A stretch of DNA of 64,000 nt from Diphasiastrum complanatum (GCA_029204225.1 CM055094.1:11991742-12055741), one strand, 5' to 3'; shown: positions 1 through 11,800, counted from the first letter of the stretch. Program-made: numbers and translations. Notes: generated by a model not told the origin, from the letters alone.

Positions 1-301
1 GCTATAATGCAAGAATAGGAGGTCAATAGCTTATATATGGGTTGCATGGGATCCTAAGAGAATATTATATCCTCAAGGGAGATTATATATATTATGGAAA
101 CTCGCCCATCTCTCCATTGGATTGTCTGATCCATGAAGCCAGGATCCCCTCCTCTCTTGAATTCATTCACCATGGCTTGGGAGTGAAGTGGTTAGGGTAT
201 TGACTAGCCATTTCCAGTTGGTTGGGTGGTTTTGCGCCATAGGTGTCCTTTTGGTTGCATGCAACAAGATCTAGTCGGATCTTCACTTGGTGATCCTTAC
301 A
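1..301 (+). mobile_element. Ty3/gypsy LTR, 3' part (family G1)
   Basis: The window opens inside an LTR. It ends in CA at 301 and is followed after one base by a tRNA-Met-type primer-binding site (TGGTATCAGA from 303). The same sequence recurs at 3359-3650 and 27135-27600. Aligning these copies suggests a full LTR of roughly 470 bp, so about the last two thirds is present here. Confidence 0.75.
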
Positions 302-302
302 G

Positions 303-316
303 TGGTATCAGAACAA
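303..316 (+). other. Primer-binding site, initiator tRNA-Met type
   Basis: TGGTATCAGAAC directly follows the LTR end. This is where reverse transcription of an LTR element starts, and it fixes the element as + strand. Confidence 0.7.
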
Positions 317-1886
317 GGCTTTGCATCAATCAGAAGGTGGAGTTGCTTTTTGCTTTTTCCTAGCTTTTTGGTATTTCCTCCTTTCTTTTTACTTTAGGTG
401 GTGTAATTGACCTCCAAGTAAGTGAAATCTCTCATTTTGGTTTGCTTTCAGCCTAATGATCATTATTATGGAGATTTTTCATAGAAAATGATGGAGATTT
501 ATGGATTTTTTATAGTTTTTTGTGGTTTTTGAGCTAGTATTCCATGTTTTTGCTTGAAATTCATCAAAGCTATTGTGCATGAATGTTTTTCAGAATTGTA
601 CTTGCTATTTCCAAGTCATTATGATTGATTCAAATGATTTCATGTCATGGTTATGGTCAAAGATAGTGATTTTTGGTTAGAATCTAGTGATTTTGGTTAG
701 AAATGGGCTATATGAACCATGATTGATTGAAATAAGAACTTTTGGTGCTTGGATGTAATTTATTTATAGGGATTTGGATTTGATTGCACTTAATTATGGA
801 TTTGATCCACAAAAAATGGTCAAAAGTTATGTTCTGATTGCATGCATGCATGTGGAACTGTAAAGTGCTTTTCCAGTGTTGAAAATGTTTGGATGAACTT
901 GTATGGATACAATGTGGTACAATAGGTTGATCAGAGTAATTTCATTCTTGAATACAATTTCATGAAACACAAGTCGAAAATCAAATTTCTTGGTTTCTAG
1001 ACAATTTACGTAAAAAAATTTGATTTTTTAGAAATCAAGACATGTAATGTCTGATGCATGCTAGATGTTTCAAAATCCTTTTGGAATGTGATGGTGACTG
1101 TGGAACTGCCAAATCGATGTTATAAATCAATTTTCACAGTTTTGGTCCATATTGAACGGAATTTAAAAATCTCAGTTACGTAAAATTTTGAAAGAAACGT
1201 GGATGTTTTGGATTTGTTCAAATTCATTGATTATTGATCAAACAAAAATTGCTTATAAAGTAAATGGCCTTACTGAGTTAATATCAGTCAGTTTTATAAG
1301 GTCACTGTACCTCTCACTTTTAGTTGAAGATTTTGAGAATTTGTCAACTAATAAGGGGCATTTCTTGTTTTATGGCCCATCTATTATCTCTATTTGATAG
1401 GTTGATTATTGAGATGTAATATTTCTATCACTCGAGATAAGATATTTTATGATTTTGGAGAAAGTCTTGTTTGTAATAGTATTGGATACTTATAATTGAC
1501 TTTTCGGATTTTTGATATCTTATATGTTGTCTCCTGAGAACTTTTTTATAAAAATTATGGAATTTCTTTTAAAAAGGGCGAGTAGAAAAGATAAGAATAA
1601 GACTTTTGATGAATCAACTAATTTCCTAGATTTTTTTTGAGGAATCCAGTATGTGTGCAAAGGTTGAACTATCCAGTTGAATTAGATGAACTCTCTATGG
1701 ATTGTTTTGAATAATCTAGAACTAGAGGAGTTTTATGAGCTGTGAGATATTCATGAACATGGATAATGGTGGTAAAGATTAAATTAAGATTTCATTGATC
1801 GGTTTTGCCAAGTACCATTTTGTTATGGATTGGATCAGGTGGAATAAAGATTTAATCTTAACCTTATGTCCAAATATGTCTGTACA
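317..1886 (+). other. Untranslated leader of the gypsy element, no gene
   Basis: AT-rich, low-complexity sequence downstream of the primer site, with stops in all frames. The longest open frame (1188-1397) shows no domain and no retroviral motif. I read it as leader or decayed gag that is no longer recognisable. Confidence 0.4.
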
Positions 1887-2368
1887 TGTAAAGACCCAAA
1901 GGGATTACCCCTAAGACGAGGATAGGATAACACAATAAGAAAGACTATGGAGCCAAACTGCCCAATCAAACCTAGATCAAAAACCTGGATCTAGCCCCCA
2001 AGCCATGCCATGTGAAGCAAGAGGAGAAGAGAAAAAGTTGTAACCTAAACCCAATATGTCGTCGGGAGAATCCCTACCTCATTATATAGAGAGTAGAGTC
2101 ATGTGCATGTAACTATGCAGCCCCCATGCAAGTCAACTATAAATAGACCACATCTCTTCATGTAGTCCTCCTGCTTATATTCGTCACACGTACATGCAAT
2201 ACTCCATATGTCTCAATTAGAGTGTCTAGGTCCTCTCAAGGTTATTAGTCACAAACTGGCCTTGACATGGAATTAAATCATGGCGTGACCAATAATCTTG
2301 AACACTGGAGGGCCGATCTACCATATTAGGACTATTCCAGGTCCTTAATCGAATATGGCCATAACATT
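1887..2368 (-). mobile_element. Ty3/gypsy 3' LTR, reverse orientation
   Basis: Read on the - strand, a polypurine tract (AAGGAGGGGAGAA) at about 2369-2381 runs into TGTTATGGCCATATTCG, an LTR start. The LTR contains a TATAAATAG-like stretch near 2140-2150. Its length (about 480 bp) and layout match family G1, but the sequence is clearly divergent. The far end is placed at a TG/CA pair near 1887 and is approximate. Confidence 0.6.
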
Positions 2369-2690
2369 CTCCCCTCCTTAAACTGCTTCTATCCTTAGAA
2401 GCTCCTCAAATTAGGAAAGAATTATAGGAACAGTTCCTTTAACTTTCAATATTAAGCGAGAAAATCATTATCCTTAGTTTGACTTTCATATCAAACAAGT
2501 ACTTAAAAATAAACCTATTTTCAATCGTTAATCTCTGTTATGGAGTACAACTCAAGTTTGAAAAGTACACTAAGCGATAAATTTCTCAACTGGGTTACAC
2601 TCACTACAAGCTAGTAACATCACCTTCATGTAAAACGCTTAAATGAACCACTGAGTGAGATATTCCCTAACTTAGGAGATTAAAGTGAAA
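2369..2690 (-). pseudogene. 3' end of gypsy pol, reverse orientation
   Basis: The - strand here aligns by eye with the + strand at about 26885-27134: both run from GTGATGTTACTAG-like sequence through an AGTCAGACTAAGG-like block to the polypurine tract. This is the decayed stretch between pol and the 3' LTR. No open frame survives. It lies head to head with the + gypsy remnant that follows. Confidence 0.5.
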
Positions 2691-2919
2691 AAAAAAATAA
2701 CAATAAAAATTATAGTTTGAGATTATACACAAACTTTGGCAGACAATTCATGAAAACTTCCAAGTACAACTATCCTTAGAATCCAATTCTAAGATATGAT
2801 AATTCATTCAACTAGAATCTCCAGGAGAATCATTAAGATATAGAATGATTAAATCTCAACTATGAGTATGTCAGATACTCTCATGAGCTAGTTAGCTATG
2901 TTTCTAACATCATATGCAA

Positions 2920-3358
2920 GAAAAAATAACAATCATTCATCTTAACAAATTTGTCTGTCCCCTATGATATCTAGAGATCCAATCAAAGTCAGACTAAGGA
3001 TAATGATTTTCATGGTAAATGTGAAAGTTAAAAGACTGATTTGTTAGTTATTGAACTTGATCTTCAGGATTACTCGATTGCTCATCCAGTGTATCATGTA
3101 AACTTAGTTTATATGATGATGATAGTTGGATTAGATTTTACCCATTTGGAAGACTTATCGCTCAATGTAACTATAGAACTTGGAAGAGTACTTAGAATCA
3201 GAAATAAACAATTGAGAAATCATTCTATCTCTGAGTGCTTGATTAGGTTGGTTGGTCAGATTGAGGATAACGATTCGTGGGAAAGAGTTAAAAGCATACA
3301 AAGTGGATCTTCCCTAGTTTGTTTTTCTGAGGACAGAACATGTTTAAGGGAGGAAAAA
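2920..3358 (+). pseudogene. Gypsy pol C-terminal tail and polypurine tract
   Basis: The frame at 3041-3472 carries RVLRIRNKQLRNHSISE, a spacer, then EDNDSWE. That is the usual pattern at the C-terminal, chromodomain-like end of plant gypsy integrases, whose family form is a 'RxRxLRN..I.EyLVKW....EDATWE' string. The Trp of the 'VKW' position is lost here. The tail leads into a purine run at 3346-3358 and then an LTR. Only the last 100 or so residues of pol remain, so it cannot be functional. Confidence 0.55.
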
Positions 3359-3650
3359 TGTTACGTCCATGTCCATTACGTGGGATTCAGAATAATTTCT
3401 AACATGGATAGTCAGTTACTCCAGTGTATGAGGTTATTAGTTATGCCTTGTCATTCCGAGCTTGGCCAATAATGTAATTAATAATCTTATGAGGGCCTAG
3501 ACCTATAATTGGAGATAGGAGCACTTGCATGGTGTTTGAGTGCTATGATGCAAGAATAAGAGGTCAAAAGCTTATATTTGGATTACATGAGATCCTAAGA
3601 GGAATATTCTCTCCTCAAGAGAGATTATATATACTATGGAAATTCACCCA
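3359..3650 (+). mobile_element. Ty3/gypsy 3' LTR (family G1), truncated
   Basis: It starts TGTTACGTCCATGTCC directly after the purine tract and shares its second half with positions 1-120. It breaks off at about 3650, where unrelated AT-rich sequence begins, so the LTR's last 180 bp or so are missing. Confidence 0.7.
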
Positions 3651-4116
3651 TGTAGTAGAATACCATCCACTAGATTAATTAAATTCTCCACAAGTAAAAC
3701 AACTTACCTGGTGATAATGTCTATGAGATCCATAGGCTCTCAATAAAACATTGGAGTAAAGATATCAAGATTTTCAAAACATTGATTTGAATTCATAACT
3801 CATATAATAGATCAAGAATTAATTGCCACACTTAAGAATCATCACAATTTCTTATAATCCTCTGATAATAATTAAGTGTCTATTTATGATTCATCAATCA
3901 TAATTATTTAGATCCTTATGATTAATCAATTATAACTCTTTGGAATCCAAAACCATACTTAATCATTCAAGGATACTGCAGTATATGTCCAACATAACTC
4001 ATAATACAATAAGAATCATTTTCAAATCTTTCCCACCACGCAGGGTTTTTATATTGACATAATTACTCTATTTTTTCATGAAAATAACTTTATTGTTAAC
4101 ATAATCACGTGAAAAA
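3651..4116. other. AT-rich spacer, no gene seen
   Basis: Rich in CATAATTAAT-like words with stops in every frame. It separates a truncated gypsy LTR from the next copia LTR. No motif is recognised. Confidence 0.4.
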
Positions 4117-4763
4117 TGTGAAAGAATCAACTAGTTTGATTATATTTGCTATATTTTCATATTTGGCAAATTGAGACCAACTTTGTTTTAGACTTAGAGT
4201 TTGACTTTTCAAAGTTCATTAGTCTTAATTTCATTTGAATAAACACTTTTTGAAAGTGTGGGAAAGTTAGAAGTCGAGTTTGAGTAGATTCAAATTTGAA
4301 TGTTAGGTACTTTGAATATAGACCCAAAAATAGTAGGGTTAGCATTTTGGTGGGAAATACAAGTGGCCCAATAGGGTTTGGACCTGTTATAAAAGAATGT
4401 AACTCATGGAGAGACATATCTTCTCTCTTCTCTATCTCATTTCATGCTTATACATGCTTCTCTTGGGTTCTACTATCCATTGGTGCACTATACTTGTGTT
4501 TGCATGCAATTCTATGTGTAGAATGATCTATATTTGTTATTTTTGGATCCACACGTGTGCAATATAGTAGCTTTCTGGTTTTGTACGGATAGAAACAATA
4601 CTTTATCTTTTGATTCATGTTTCATCAAGTTCTATTAGAGTTTGCATCTCATTTTGTGTGTAGATGCTGATTTTTCTACATTGGTGAGATTGGTAGAGTG
4701 CCTTCTTTGGTAGCCCAAGATTTTTTTGTGGATTGGATCATCAATGATCTGAAATCCTTCACA
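4117..4763 (+). mobile_element. Ty1/copia 5' LTR (element A)
   Basis: Begins TGTGAAAG and ends ACA just before a primer-binding site at 4764. At least the first 440 bp recurs at 8409-8862, which makes this the 5' member of an LTR pair about 4.3 kb apart. The pair differs at many positions, so the insertion is old. An ORF inside it (4296-4526) lies in LTR sequence and is not a gene. Confidence 0.85.
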
Positions 4764-4777
4764 TGATATCAGAGCTT
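4764..4777 (+). other. Primer-binding site of copia element A
   Basis: TGATATCAGAGC differs by one base from the common copia TGGTATCAGAGC site, which is complementary to initiator tRNA-Met. Confidence 0.75.
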
Positions 4778-5350
4778 GTGTTTCAGGTTATGAAGGAGGA
4801 AATCATATCTATCAATGATTTGGTGAAGATAATGCTAGAGAGGATTCTACACTAAAATCGAGTTTTTTGCGTTTGTAGATTGGATCTTTTGTAGATCAAA
4901 ACCCTATATAGGTTCACAAACTTGATCAATTTCAATTTTTTATTTCACATACTGGATTTGGCCAATTTTTGGATCATTGGATCAGCCTAAGTGGTTGCTA
5001 ATAGATTGCATATCAAATTTTCAGCATTTGCATGTAGATTTGGAATAGTCAATTTTTTGTGATTTTGTCAAACCCTAATTTTGATTGGATCACTAGATAG
5101 TGAGATTGCTGGACTTCATTTGAGTGTGTTTCAATCTTAGAAAGTGGCAAAAGTAATGAGATTGAGGATAGATCATAGGTTGATCAAGATTCCATGATTA
5201 TATGTGATGATTTGCTTGGTATAAGTGCTAGAAGAGAATTTTTGAGATAGTTTCAAATCTTTGTGATTTCTTTTGAAAATTTTTGTTGTTGTTCAAAGGA
5301 GTGCTTTGTGCATTGAAACTGGTTGAAAAAAAAGATCAGGTCATTGCTAC

Positions 5351-5937
5351 ATGGCAACCTCAAGTGGAATCATGTTGGAAGCCAATGATAGGTTTACATG
5401 AAGTAACTATTCATTGTGGAAAGTGAGGATGGAGTCACTTCTTGAGAGTTTTGGATATTGTTGTAGGTTTGGAAGTTAGACCAGCAACACAACCAGATCA
5501 AATGAGGTATGATAAGAGGGCCAAAAGGGCTTTGCACATTATCAAGATGAATGTTACCAATGAGCTTCTCAAGAAAGTTGGTAAGTGTACTTCATCTAAG
5601 GATGCTTGGGATTCATTGAAGAAGCTTTATGAATCCAAGGCTTCAAGCAAGAGGTAGATCTACATCAACACTTCAAGAGGAGGCTATGTTCACAAAGGGA
5701 AAATTCAAGGGAAAAATCAAAAGTAAGTGGTCTAAAGGGCAAGACCAAGTGGATGCTTCTTCAAATGGCAAAAAGAAGAATAGATCAAAGCTCGAGTGCT
5801 TCTATTGTGGCATCAAAGGTGACACTTTGAAATTGATTGCTACAAGAAGAAGAGAGATCAAGGAGACAAGCAAGGTAATCTTACTCTTGATGAGGATGGT
5901 TTGGATGTTCAAGATGCAAATGATGATGCTTTTGTGA
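5351..5937 (+). pseudogene. copia element A gag, broken
   Basis: The start is ATG at 5351, with a typical copia gag opening (MATSSGIMLEAND). A TGA at about 5399 interrupts the first 20 residues where the family has Gly, and a frameshift near 5445 moves the frame to the one open at 5442-5657. That stretch reads like a UBN2-type gag core, including SSKDAWDSLKKLYES. The zinc knuckle begins CFYCGIKG, but a one-base frameshift near 5819 separates it from its distal half (HFEIDCY in another frame). Gag would form the element's particle; this copy cannot. Neighbours: LTR upstream, protease immediately downstream. Confidence 0.8.
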
Positions 5938-7420
5938 TGTCTTCACGTATGCTTGCTAATGATGGAGATCTAGATCCTTGGTGGATTGATAGTGGAGCAA
6001 GTTCACACATGACTTTTCACAAAGAGTGTTTCACTTCTTTGTTGGCATATGGAGATGATAAAAGAGTGATCTACACGGCCAATGATGGTGAGTGTGCAAA
6101 AGGGATTGGCACAATTCCTATTTCTCTCTCTACAAATAGGAATGCTCATTTGGAGGATGTCTTGTTTATTCCATCTATTACCAAGAATTTTCTTAGTGTG
6201 AGTCAAATGCTAAGTAAAGACCTCAAGGTTGAGTTTGATGGAGATGCTTGTATGATCAAAAGGAAGGATGTCTTGATTGGAAAAGGTAAAAGACAAGGGA
6301 AGTTGTTCAAACTAGATGCTTGTGTTATTGCTAACCAAGTTGGATGTGTTGCAAGGAAGCAAATACCTATTTAAGAGGTTTGGCATAAAAGGATGGGACA
6401 CCTCAACTTCAAGTCATTGGAGGTAATGGCTAGAAAGAAGGTTGTGATAGGTCCTCCAAGTTTCTTAAGTGGCATCAAACATGTTTGTGAGTCTTGTGCT
6501 TTGTCTAAGTCAAATAGACTACCTTATACTAGATCTACATCTAGATCTACAAAGCCTTTTCAAATTGTACAATAGTGGAGCTGAGATGTATGTATCATTC
6601 ATTGATGATTTTACTAGATTTTGTTGGATCTATCTACTAAAGATCAAGGATGAAGTGTATGATGTCTTTATCAAGCTCAAGAATGCAAGGGAGAACCAAT
6701 TTTTTACAAGGATCAAGTGCTTAAGGAGTGACAATGGTGGTGAGTACATATCTACCAAGTTCAAGGCCTTTTGTGATGAGCAAGGGATCAAGAGGGAATA
6801 TACCACATCAAGGACCCCACAACAAAATCGAGTGGCTGAAAGGAATAATAGGACTTTATGTGAAAGTGCTAAAGCCACGAGGTTAAGTCCTAATCTTGAT
6901 AAACCATTTTGGAATCAAGCTTTGTTGTGTGCCAATTTCTTGTGCAATAGCTGGCCGAGTGCTATTTTGGATGGAAGGACATCTTTTGAGATGCTATTCA
7001 AGAGGAGGTCAAGTGTCAACTTTCTAAGAACCTTTGGATGCACATGCTATGTCAACATTACTCTTGATGATAGGACCAAGGAGGATCCATCTTCAAGAAG
7101 AGCTATTCTTGTTGGATGTAGGGAGGTGAGTAAAGCCTACAAGGTTTACATTCCTTCTACTAACAAAGTGATTATTGGTGGAGATGTCATCTTTGATGAG
7201 GAGAACATTCCAAAAGTGTTTTCAAGCATGATTGATAAAGGTGTGGATGGATCTAATATTGTTGATGTTGATTTGAAGGATCCTACTTTAGATGGTGATG
7301 ATGATGGACCTTCATCAAGTCAAAAGCCAAGGAGAACATAAAGGGAAAGACAAGTACCTTCAAGGCTCACATATGATGAAAACGGTAAGCAAGTAGTTTG
7401 TAGAAATTATGTTGCTTTCC
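5870..7420 (+). pseudogene. copia element A protease and integrase, broken
   Basis: The aspartic protease is marked by WWIDSGASSHM, with the catalytic Asp codon at 5988. After a TAA at 6372 comes the GAG-preintegrase zinc region: WHKRMGHLNF, then CESCALSK near 6485. The integrase core continues in a shifted frame, with RSDNGGEY (Asp codon 6730) and VAERNNRTL (Glu codon 6838). The segment at 6560-6580 that should carry the first catalytic Asp (the family's HSD.CGP motif) is missing, by a small deletion plus a frameshift. The integrase C-terminal region ends near 7340 with the family's VFDEEN-like motif. The product would be inactive for both cleavage and integration. Confidence 0.85.
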
Positions 7421-7429
7421 TAACCTCTT

Positions 7430-8390
7430 TTGATGAACCTACAAGTATAGATGAAGCAAGAAAAGAAAAGGAGTGAATCCAAGCAATGGATCTTGAGTAT
7501 CAAGCTCTTACGAAGAATGAAATATCTTTTGGTGAATCTTCTTGTGTAGATGATGCTATGAAAGTAGAGGATATTTTCATGTTTTTACAGATAGTAATGG
7601 ATATGGAAAACAGAGTTTATTCAATGACTTTGATGATCAAGAGGTTGATCTCAAAGGGCTTCAACAAGGCAAAAAGGAAGTTGGCAATTTGAAGCTAGTC
7701 AAGAGCATTAAAGGACAGTCAATTGGCAAAGATGTTATGGATCTATTTTTGTAGCTTGTTGAAGAATCAAGTAAGGTCAAAGGAGTAGCAAGGAAGTGCT
7801 GTTCAATTTTACTTTACTTGTTCTATCTCATTTCTGAGTATTTTCATGTAGATGTGCGCAAATTGTCAAAGATATGGTCAAACTAGCTACATTGGTGAGC
7901 ATTGTTTTGACGTTGGATTGTACTAGAATTTTTGGCTAGTTTTGTTGATGGAAATGAAGATATTGGAGGTTTATTATATCACACATTCATGATCACTTCA
8001 TCAAGGTATGATGGTATCTTATGGCAAGATGGAGATTGAGGCTCATTCATGAAGTGTCATGGTGGATACATGGCAACAAAGGACAAAGAAGGAGGAGACA
8101 TGCAAGCAAATGTTGATCACTCACATTTATTGTTTGTTTGCTGTATTTTTATAGAGAGTTCAAAGTCAATAGCATGGAGGAATCATCTCATTTACATTCT
8201 ATGTGATTCTTCATGTCATATTGAAATGATATTGCAACATTTTGTGAGAAAACAAGTCATTGCAAAGCAGGTGGAGCTTCAACATGTGTCCTCAAGGGAA
8301 TGTGTGGCTGATATCTTCACCAAAGCATTGGGAAAAGACTTGTTCATGAAGCATAGACTTCACTTGGAGTGTTATCAAAGTCTATTCTAA
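7430..8390 (+). pseudogene. copia element A, RT deleted, RNase H tail kept
   Basis: The frame at 7486 begins MDLEYQALTKNE, the usual lead into copia reverse transcriptase, and then switches to unrelated sequence. No YVDD motif is found before the next recognisable piece. At 8210-8388 the end of RNase H is clear: HIEMILQHFVRKQV, then VADIFTKALGKDLF and the final residues before the 3' LTR. About 900 bp of RT coding is absent, and about 700 bp of filler (7530-8200) takes its place. The element could only have moved with RT supplied in trans. Confidence 0.75.
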
Positions 8391-8408
8391 AACTAGTTGA
8401 AGAAAGAG

Positions 8409-8862
8409 TGTGAAAGATTCAACTAGTTTGATCAATTTTGCTATATTTCCATATTTGACAAATTGAGGCCAACTTTGTTTTAGACTTAGAGTTCGACTTT
8501 TTCAAAGTTCATTAGTCTAGATTTCATGTGAATAAGCACTTTTTGAAAGTGTGGGAAAGTTAGAAGTCGAGTTTGAGTAGATTCAAATTTGAATGTTGGG
8601 TACTTTGAATATAGACCCAAAAATAGTAAGGTTAGCATTTTGGTGAGACAGCCAATGGCCAAATAGGGTTTGGACCTGTTATAGAAGGACGTAACTCGTG
8701 GAGAGACATATCTTCTCTCTTATCTATCTCATTTCATGCTTATACATGGTTCTCTTGGGTTCTACTATCGATTGGTGCACTATACTTGTGATGATTGCAT
8801 GTAATTCTATGTGTAGAATGATCTATATCTGTTATTTTTGGATCCACACCTGTGAAATAGTA
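8409..8862 (+). mobile_element. copia element A 3' LTR, truncated
   Basis: Starts TGTGAAAG after a purine-rich run (GTTGAAGAAAGAG) and follows the 5' LTR base for base, with scattered differences. The match ends near 8862 at GGATCCACACCTGTG; the last 200 bp or so of the LTR are replaced by other sequence. Confidence 0.8.
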
Positions 8863-9055
8863 TTTTAGAGCTCTTTATGCGATATCGTTGCTCCCTCTTG
8901 CTTGAAATATCATTTGCGCACTAATCTAAGGTAGTTATACTTAGTTTAAATTTTATTTTTTGTACTTTTAAATTAGATATTTATTTATATTCTTTAAATT
9001 TTAAGTCTAGAACTTAAAGAGTTAAAATGAGAGCCGTTCATTTGTGTTTGGTGTG
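8863..9055. other. Junction sequence, no gene seen
   Basis: Unassigned, T-rich sequence between the broken LTR and a tandem array. Confidence 0.3.
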
Positions 9056-9544
9056 TGGCTATTCAATTGGCTAGGTACTACTTACGAATGGAAGGTAATC
9101 ATTCAGATTTGTAGATTGTTATAGATTCATTTGTGGTGCATGGCTATTGACTTGACTAGGTGCTATTGATGGATTTACAATAATCATTTGTGTACACGAT
9201 AGTTATGGATTCATCTTTGGTGCACGGCTAAATTTGGCTAGGTGCTATTGATGAATCTACAACTATCATGGTTGTTTGATGCGTGCTTAGTCTCAAGTCT
9301 ATGTGGTTATTTTAGATTCATCTTTGGTGCATGACTACTCACCTGGCTAGGTGCTACTGATGGATTTACAACAATCATTTGTGTACACGATAATTATGGT
9401 TTCATCTAAATTTGGCTAAGTGCTATTGATGAATATATAACTATCATAGTTGTTTGATGCCTGCTTAGTCTCAAGCATGTGTGGTTATTTCATATTCATC
9501 TTTGGTGCACCACTATTCACCTAACTAGGTGCTATTGATGGATT
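9056..9544 (+). repeat. Tandem array, unit about 180-190 bp with two half-units
   Basis: The block GGTGCTATTGATGGATTTA recurs near 9160, 9351 and 9530, a spacing of about 191 and then 177 bp. Within each unit a shorter half-unit repeats the words TTCATCTTTGGTGCA and GGCTAGGTGCTA. The copies have diverged. The array stops exactly where the next LTR begins. Confidence 0.65.
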
Positions 9545-10878
9545 TGTGAAAATCAAAAAACCATCCAACTTGACTTTTGGAGTTGATGAAGATTTTCATC
9601 TTGGATGTAGTGTTACAACTTGTAAATATCAAAATTAGCCTTGTAGGAACTCGAACTACATCACATGCAATAATGTCTAGTTGTCATATGTGACAGGCAT
9701 GTAGATTTAGATTATGAAATGGCCGAACTTGGGCTAGTAGAAACTCGAGGTACCATAAATTCATAAAATCCTAATTGTCCAAAGTGACATGCAAGGCATG
9801 CAAGAATTGTCATGTACACATGCAAGTGAATTTGTACATTGGTAGAGTAGAATTTAACACGTGTAGAAAGTAGGTAGAAGTAGGTGGATCAATATGCATA
9901 TAACGTGATATGTGTCACTATTTTGGTAGATTACACCTTCAGATGTGGAGGAAAGTTGTTGCATGCTAGTACTACCACAAGCTATCATCATTTCCTATAT
10001 ATGTAAGTGAGAATACTCACTATTCTTGATGGTGAATCAAACATTGTAGCAAATTCATGTCAATTTGGATTTCGAACTTGTAAGCTTGTAATGTGATTCT
10101 CTGTCTAACTCGAAAAGAGTCTTTTTCTCATGTAATAAAGTTTCATTGTACTTTTCCACACGTGTGGATTCTAATTACTTTTGATTGTGCATTATAGATT
10201 GTGGTCTAGCCTTGAATTCTACTATTAGATTGTGGATGGCTAAAGCATGGTTTCGTGGTATGACATGGACCTTCAAGAACACTACCTTTTTTGGGTAGAA
10301 ATGCACTTTTTGTATTATTATTCACTATTTTCAACTAATACTTTTGACTTGCCATAACGTTTTCACCGTACCTCAAAACTATGTCATTTAACATATCAAT
10401 AAAAAGCACTATTCGAGCGCTTTCTAATGCACCAAACTCCTTTGAAATTGGGCTTACCACTAAAAAGTTATGTTATTTTAATGTGGACTCAAAAAATTAA
10501 TGATTAATTAAATTCCCATACTTTTGACTTGCCATAACTTTTTAACCGTAGCTCAAAAGTATGTCATATAACATATCATTGGAAAGCGCTCGTCGAGCGC
10601 TTTCTAACGCACCAAACTCCGCTGAAATTGGACTTAACCACTAAAAAGTTGTCATTTTTAATGTGGACTCAAAAACCTTATGAGTAATAAAATCCCCAAA
10701 AAGTGAAATGTACTACCAAAAGATACAATGAAAAATGAGTTGTTTTTTTGTACCACAAAACTATGCTTTTAGCCGGATTTCATTCTAAATGAGGTTCATG
10801 TGCTATCACAAAGCTTAGGGAAGGTCATTAACACATTTGTGGGTTGTTCACACGTGTGTACTCGTTGGTTTTTTCACA
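9545..10878 (+). mobile_element. copia LTR (family C1) carrying an insertion
   Basis: Starts TGTGAAAATC and ends CACA before a primer-binding site at 10879 (TGGTATCAAAGCC). Its first 500 bp or so align by eye with the 3' LTR of element C at 47717-48195; shared words include GTGACATGCAAGGCATGCA and AAAAGTAGGTAGAA. A MITE-like insertion (10284-10725) interrupts it. No gag or pol of this element follows, so it is a 5' LTR plus leader, or a solo LTR with some flank. Confidence 0.65.
10284..10725. mobile_element. MITE-like element with two tandem core modules
   Basis: The ends are inverted: GGGTAGAAATGCACTTTTTG on the left faces the reverse complement of CAAAAAGTGAAATGTACTACC on the right. Between them an about 170-bp module (starting CTTTTGACTTGCCATAAC and ending GTGGACTCAAAAA) occurs twice in tandem, at about 10344-10497 and 10520-10676. 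The same module is the core of the MITE at 50561-50937. There is no coding capacity. Non-autonomous DNA transposon is an inference from the inverted ends; I could not define a target-site duplication. Confidence 0.6.
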
Positions 10879-11800
10879 TGGTATCAAAGCCATACTAAGC
10901 TCTAATGCTTTAATCAGTTTGTGCATGAGAAATATTGAGATATTTCAAGCTAGGAAGCATGATTTCACAATTTTCTATCAGTTTTTTAGGATCTTGTGAA
11001 TTGTTGAGGTCATTAATGTAATGATCAAATCTAAAGAGAGGATGTATGGATTTCATATTGTTTACACGTGTGAAATCTAGACCATTTCAGTCCTTTTGTC
11101 CTCCCTTATGCTTCATCCAAAGATATTGACAGCAGATCAAAGCTAAAACAATGCTCTAAAATCCTATGGATAGAAACTTGAAATAAAAACTCAGATCTAA
11201 TCTGAAAAAATCAAATCAAATGAAAGAAAAATTCCAGTCGCCTATTTTGATAGCTTTTGGAAAAAGTGCAATAACTTTTGCATCTCTTATCCAAATGCCT
11301 TGCAAATTGGTGCAAATGAAAGCTAAAACAAAGCTCTACAAAGTGTATGGAATCAGATTAGAAATAAAAAATGAAATTGAATTTCAAAAATTCGTCTGAG
11401 CAGACATGAAAAAGACCTGAAAATTTTAAAGTTAGAAATTAGCAAAAAGAAAGCTACAAAAACAATGAGCTCATCAAATCTAATGAAATTCACATAGAAT
11501 CATCATGAATTTAATGTCATGTGCCAAATCTAAAAAAATAGCAATTACAATGGAAGTAAAGCTAAGAGCAAGAAAAGTACAAAGCATTCAAGATAGCATA
11601 TCCATAGAAAGCTAGAAACATAAAGATCTCTATAGGATCACAATAGAAATAAAATAAATAGTACAAAGCAATGTAGATGTCTCTTGCCTAGTTATAGACA
11701 ATGCTCTCACTTAACTAAACTTAACTATCTTGAGGGATAGTTAGCCCTTGATAAGTATTAATTCTCTGACATTGAAGGGAGTCAAGCAAGATCACTAGGG
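10879..11800 (+). other. copia leader after the primer-binding site, no gene
   Basis: Starts with TGGTATCAAAGCC, a tRNA-Met-type site with one mismatch. The A-rich sequence after it holds an imperfect duplication: 'AAAGCTAAAACAA..GCTCTA' recurs near 11140 and 11320. No gag frame is found. Confidence 0.45.

Noticed and set aside
9056-9544. Tandem array as a CRISPR-like or centromeric satellite
   Set aside because: There are only about three diverged units of about 185 bp with nested half-units, too few and too variable for either claim.
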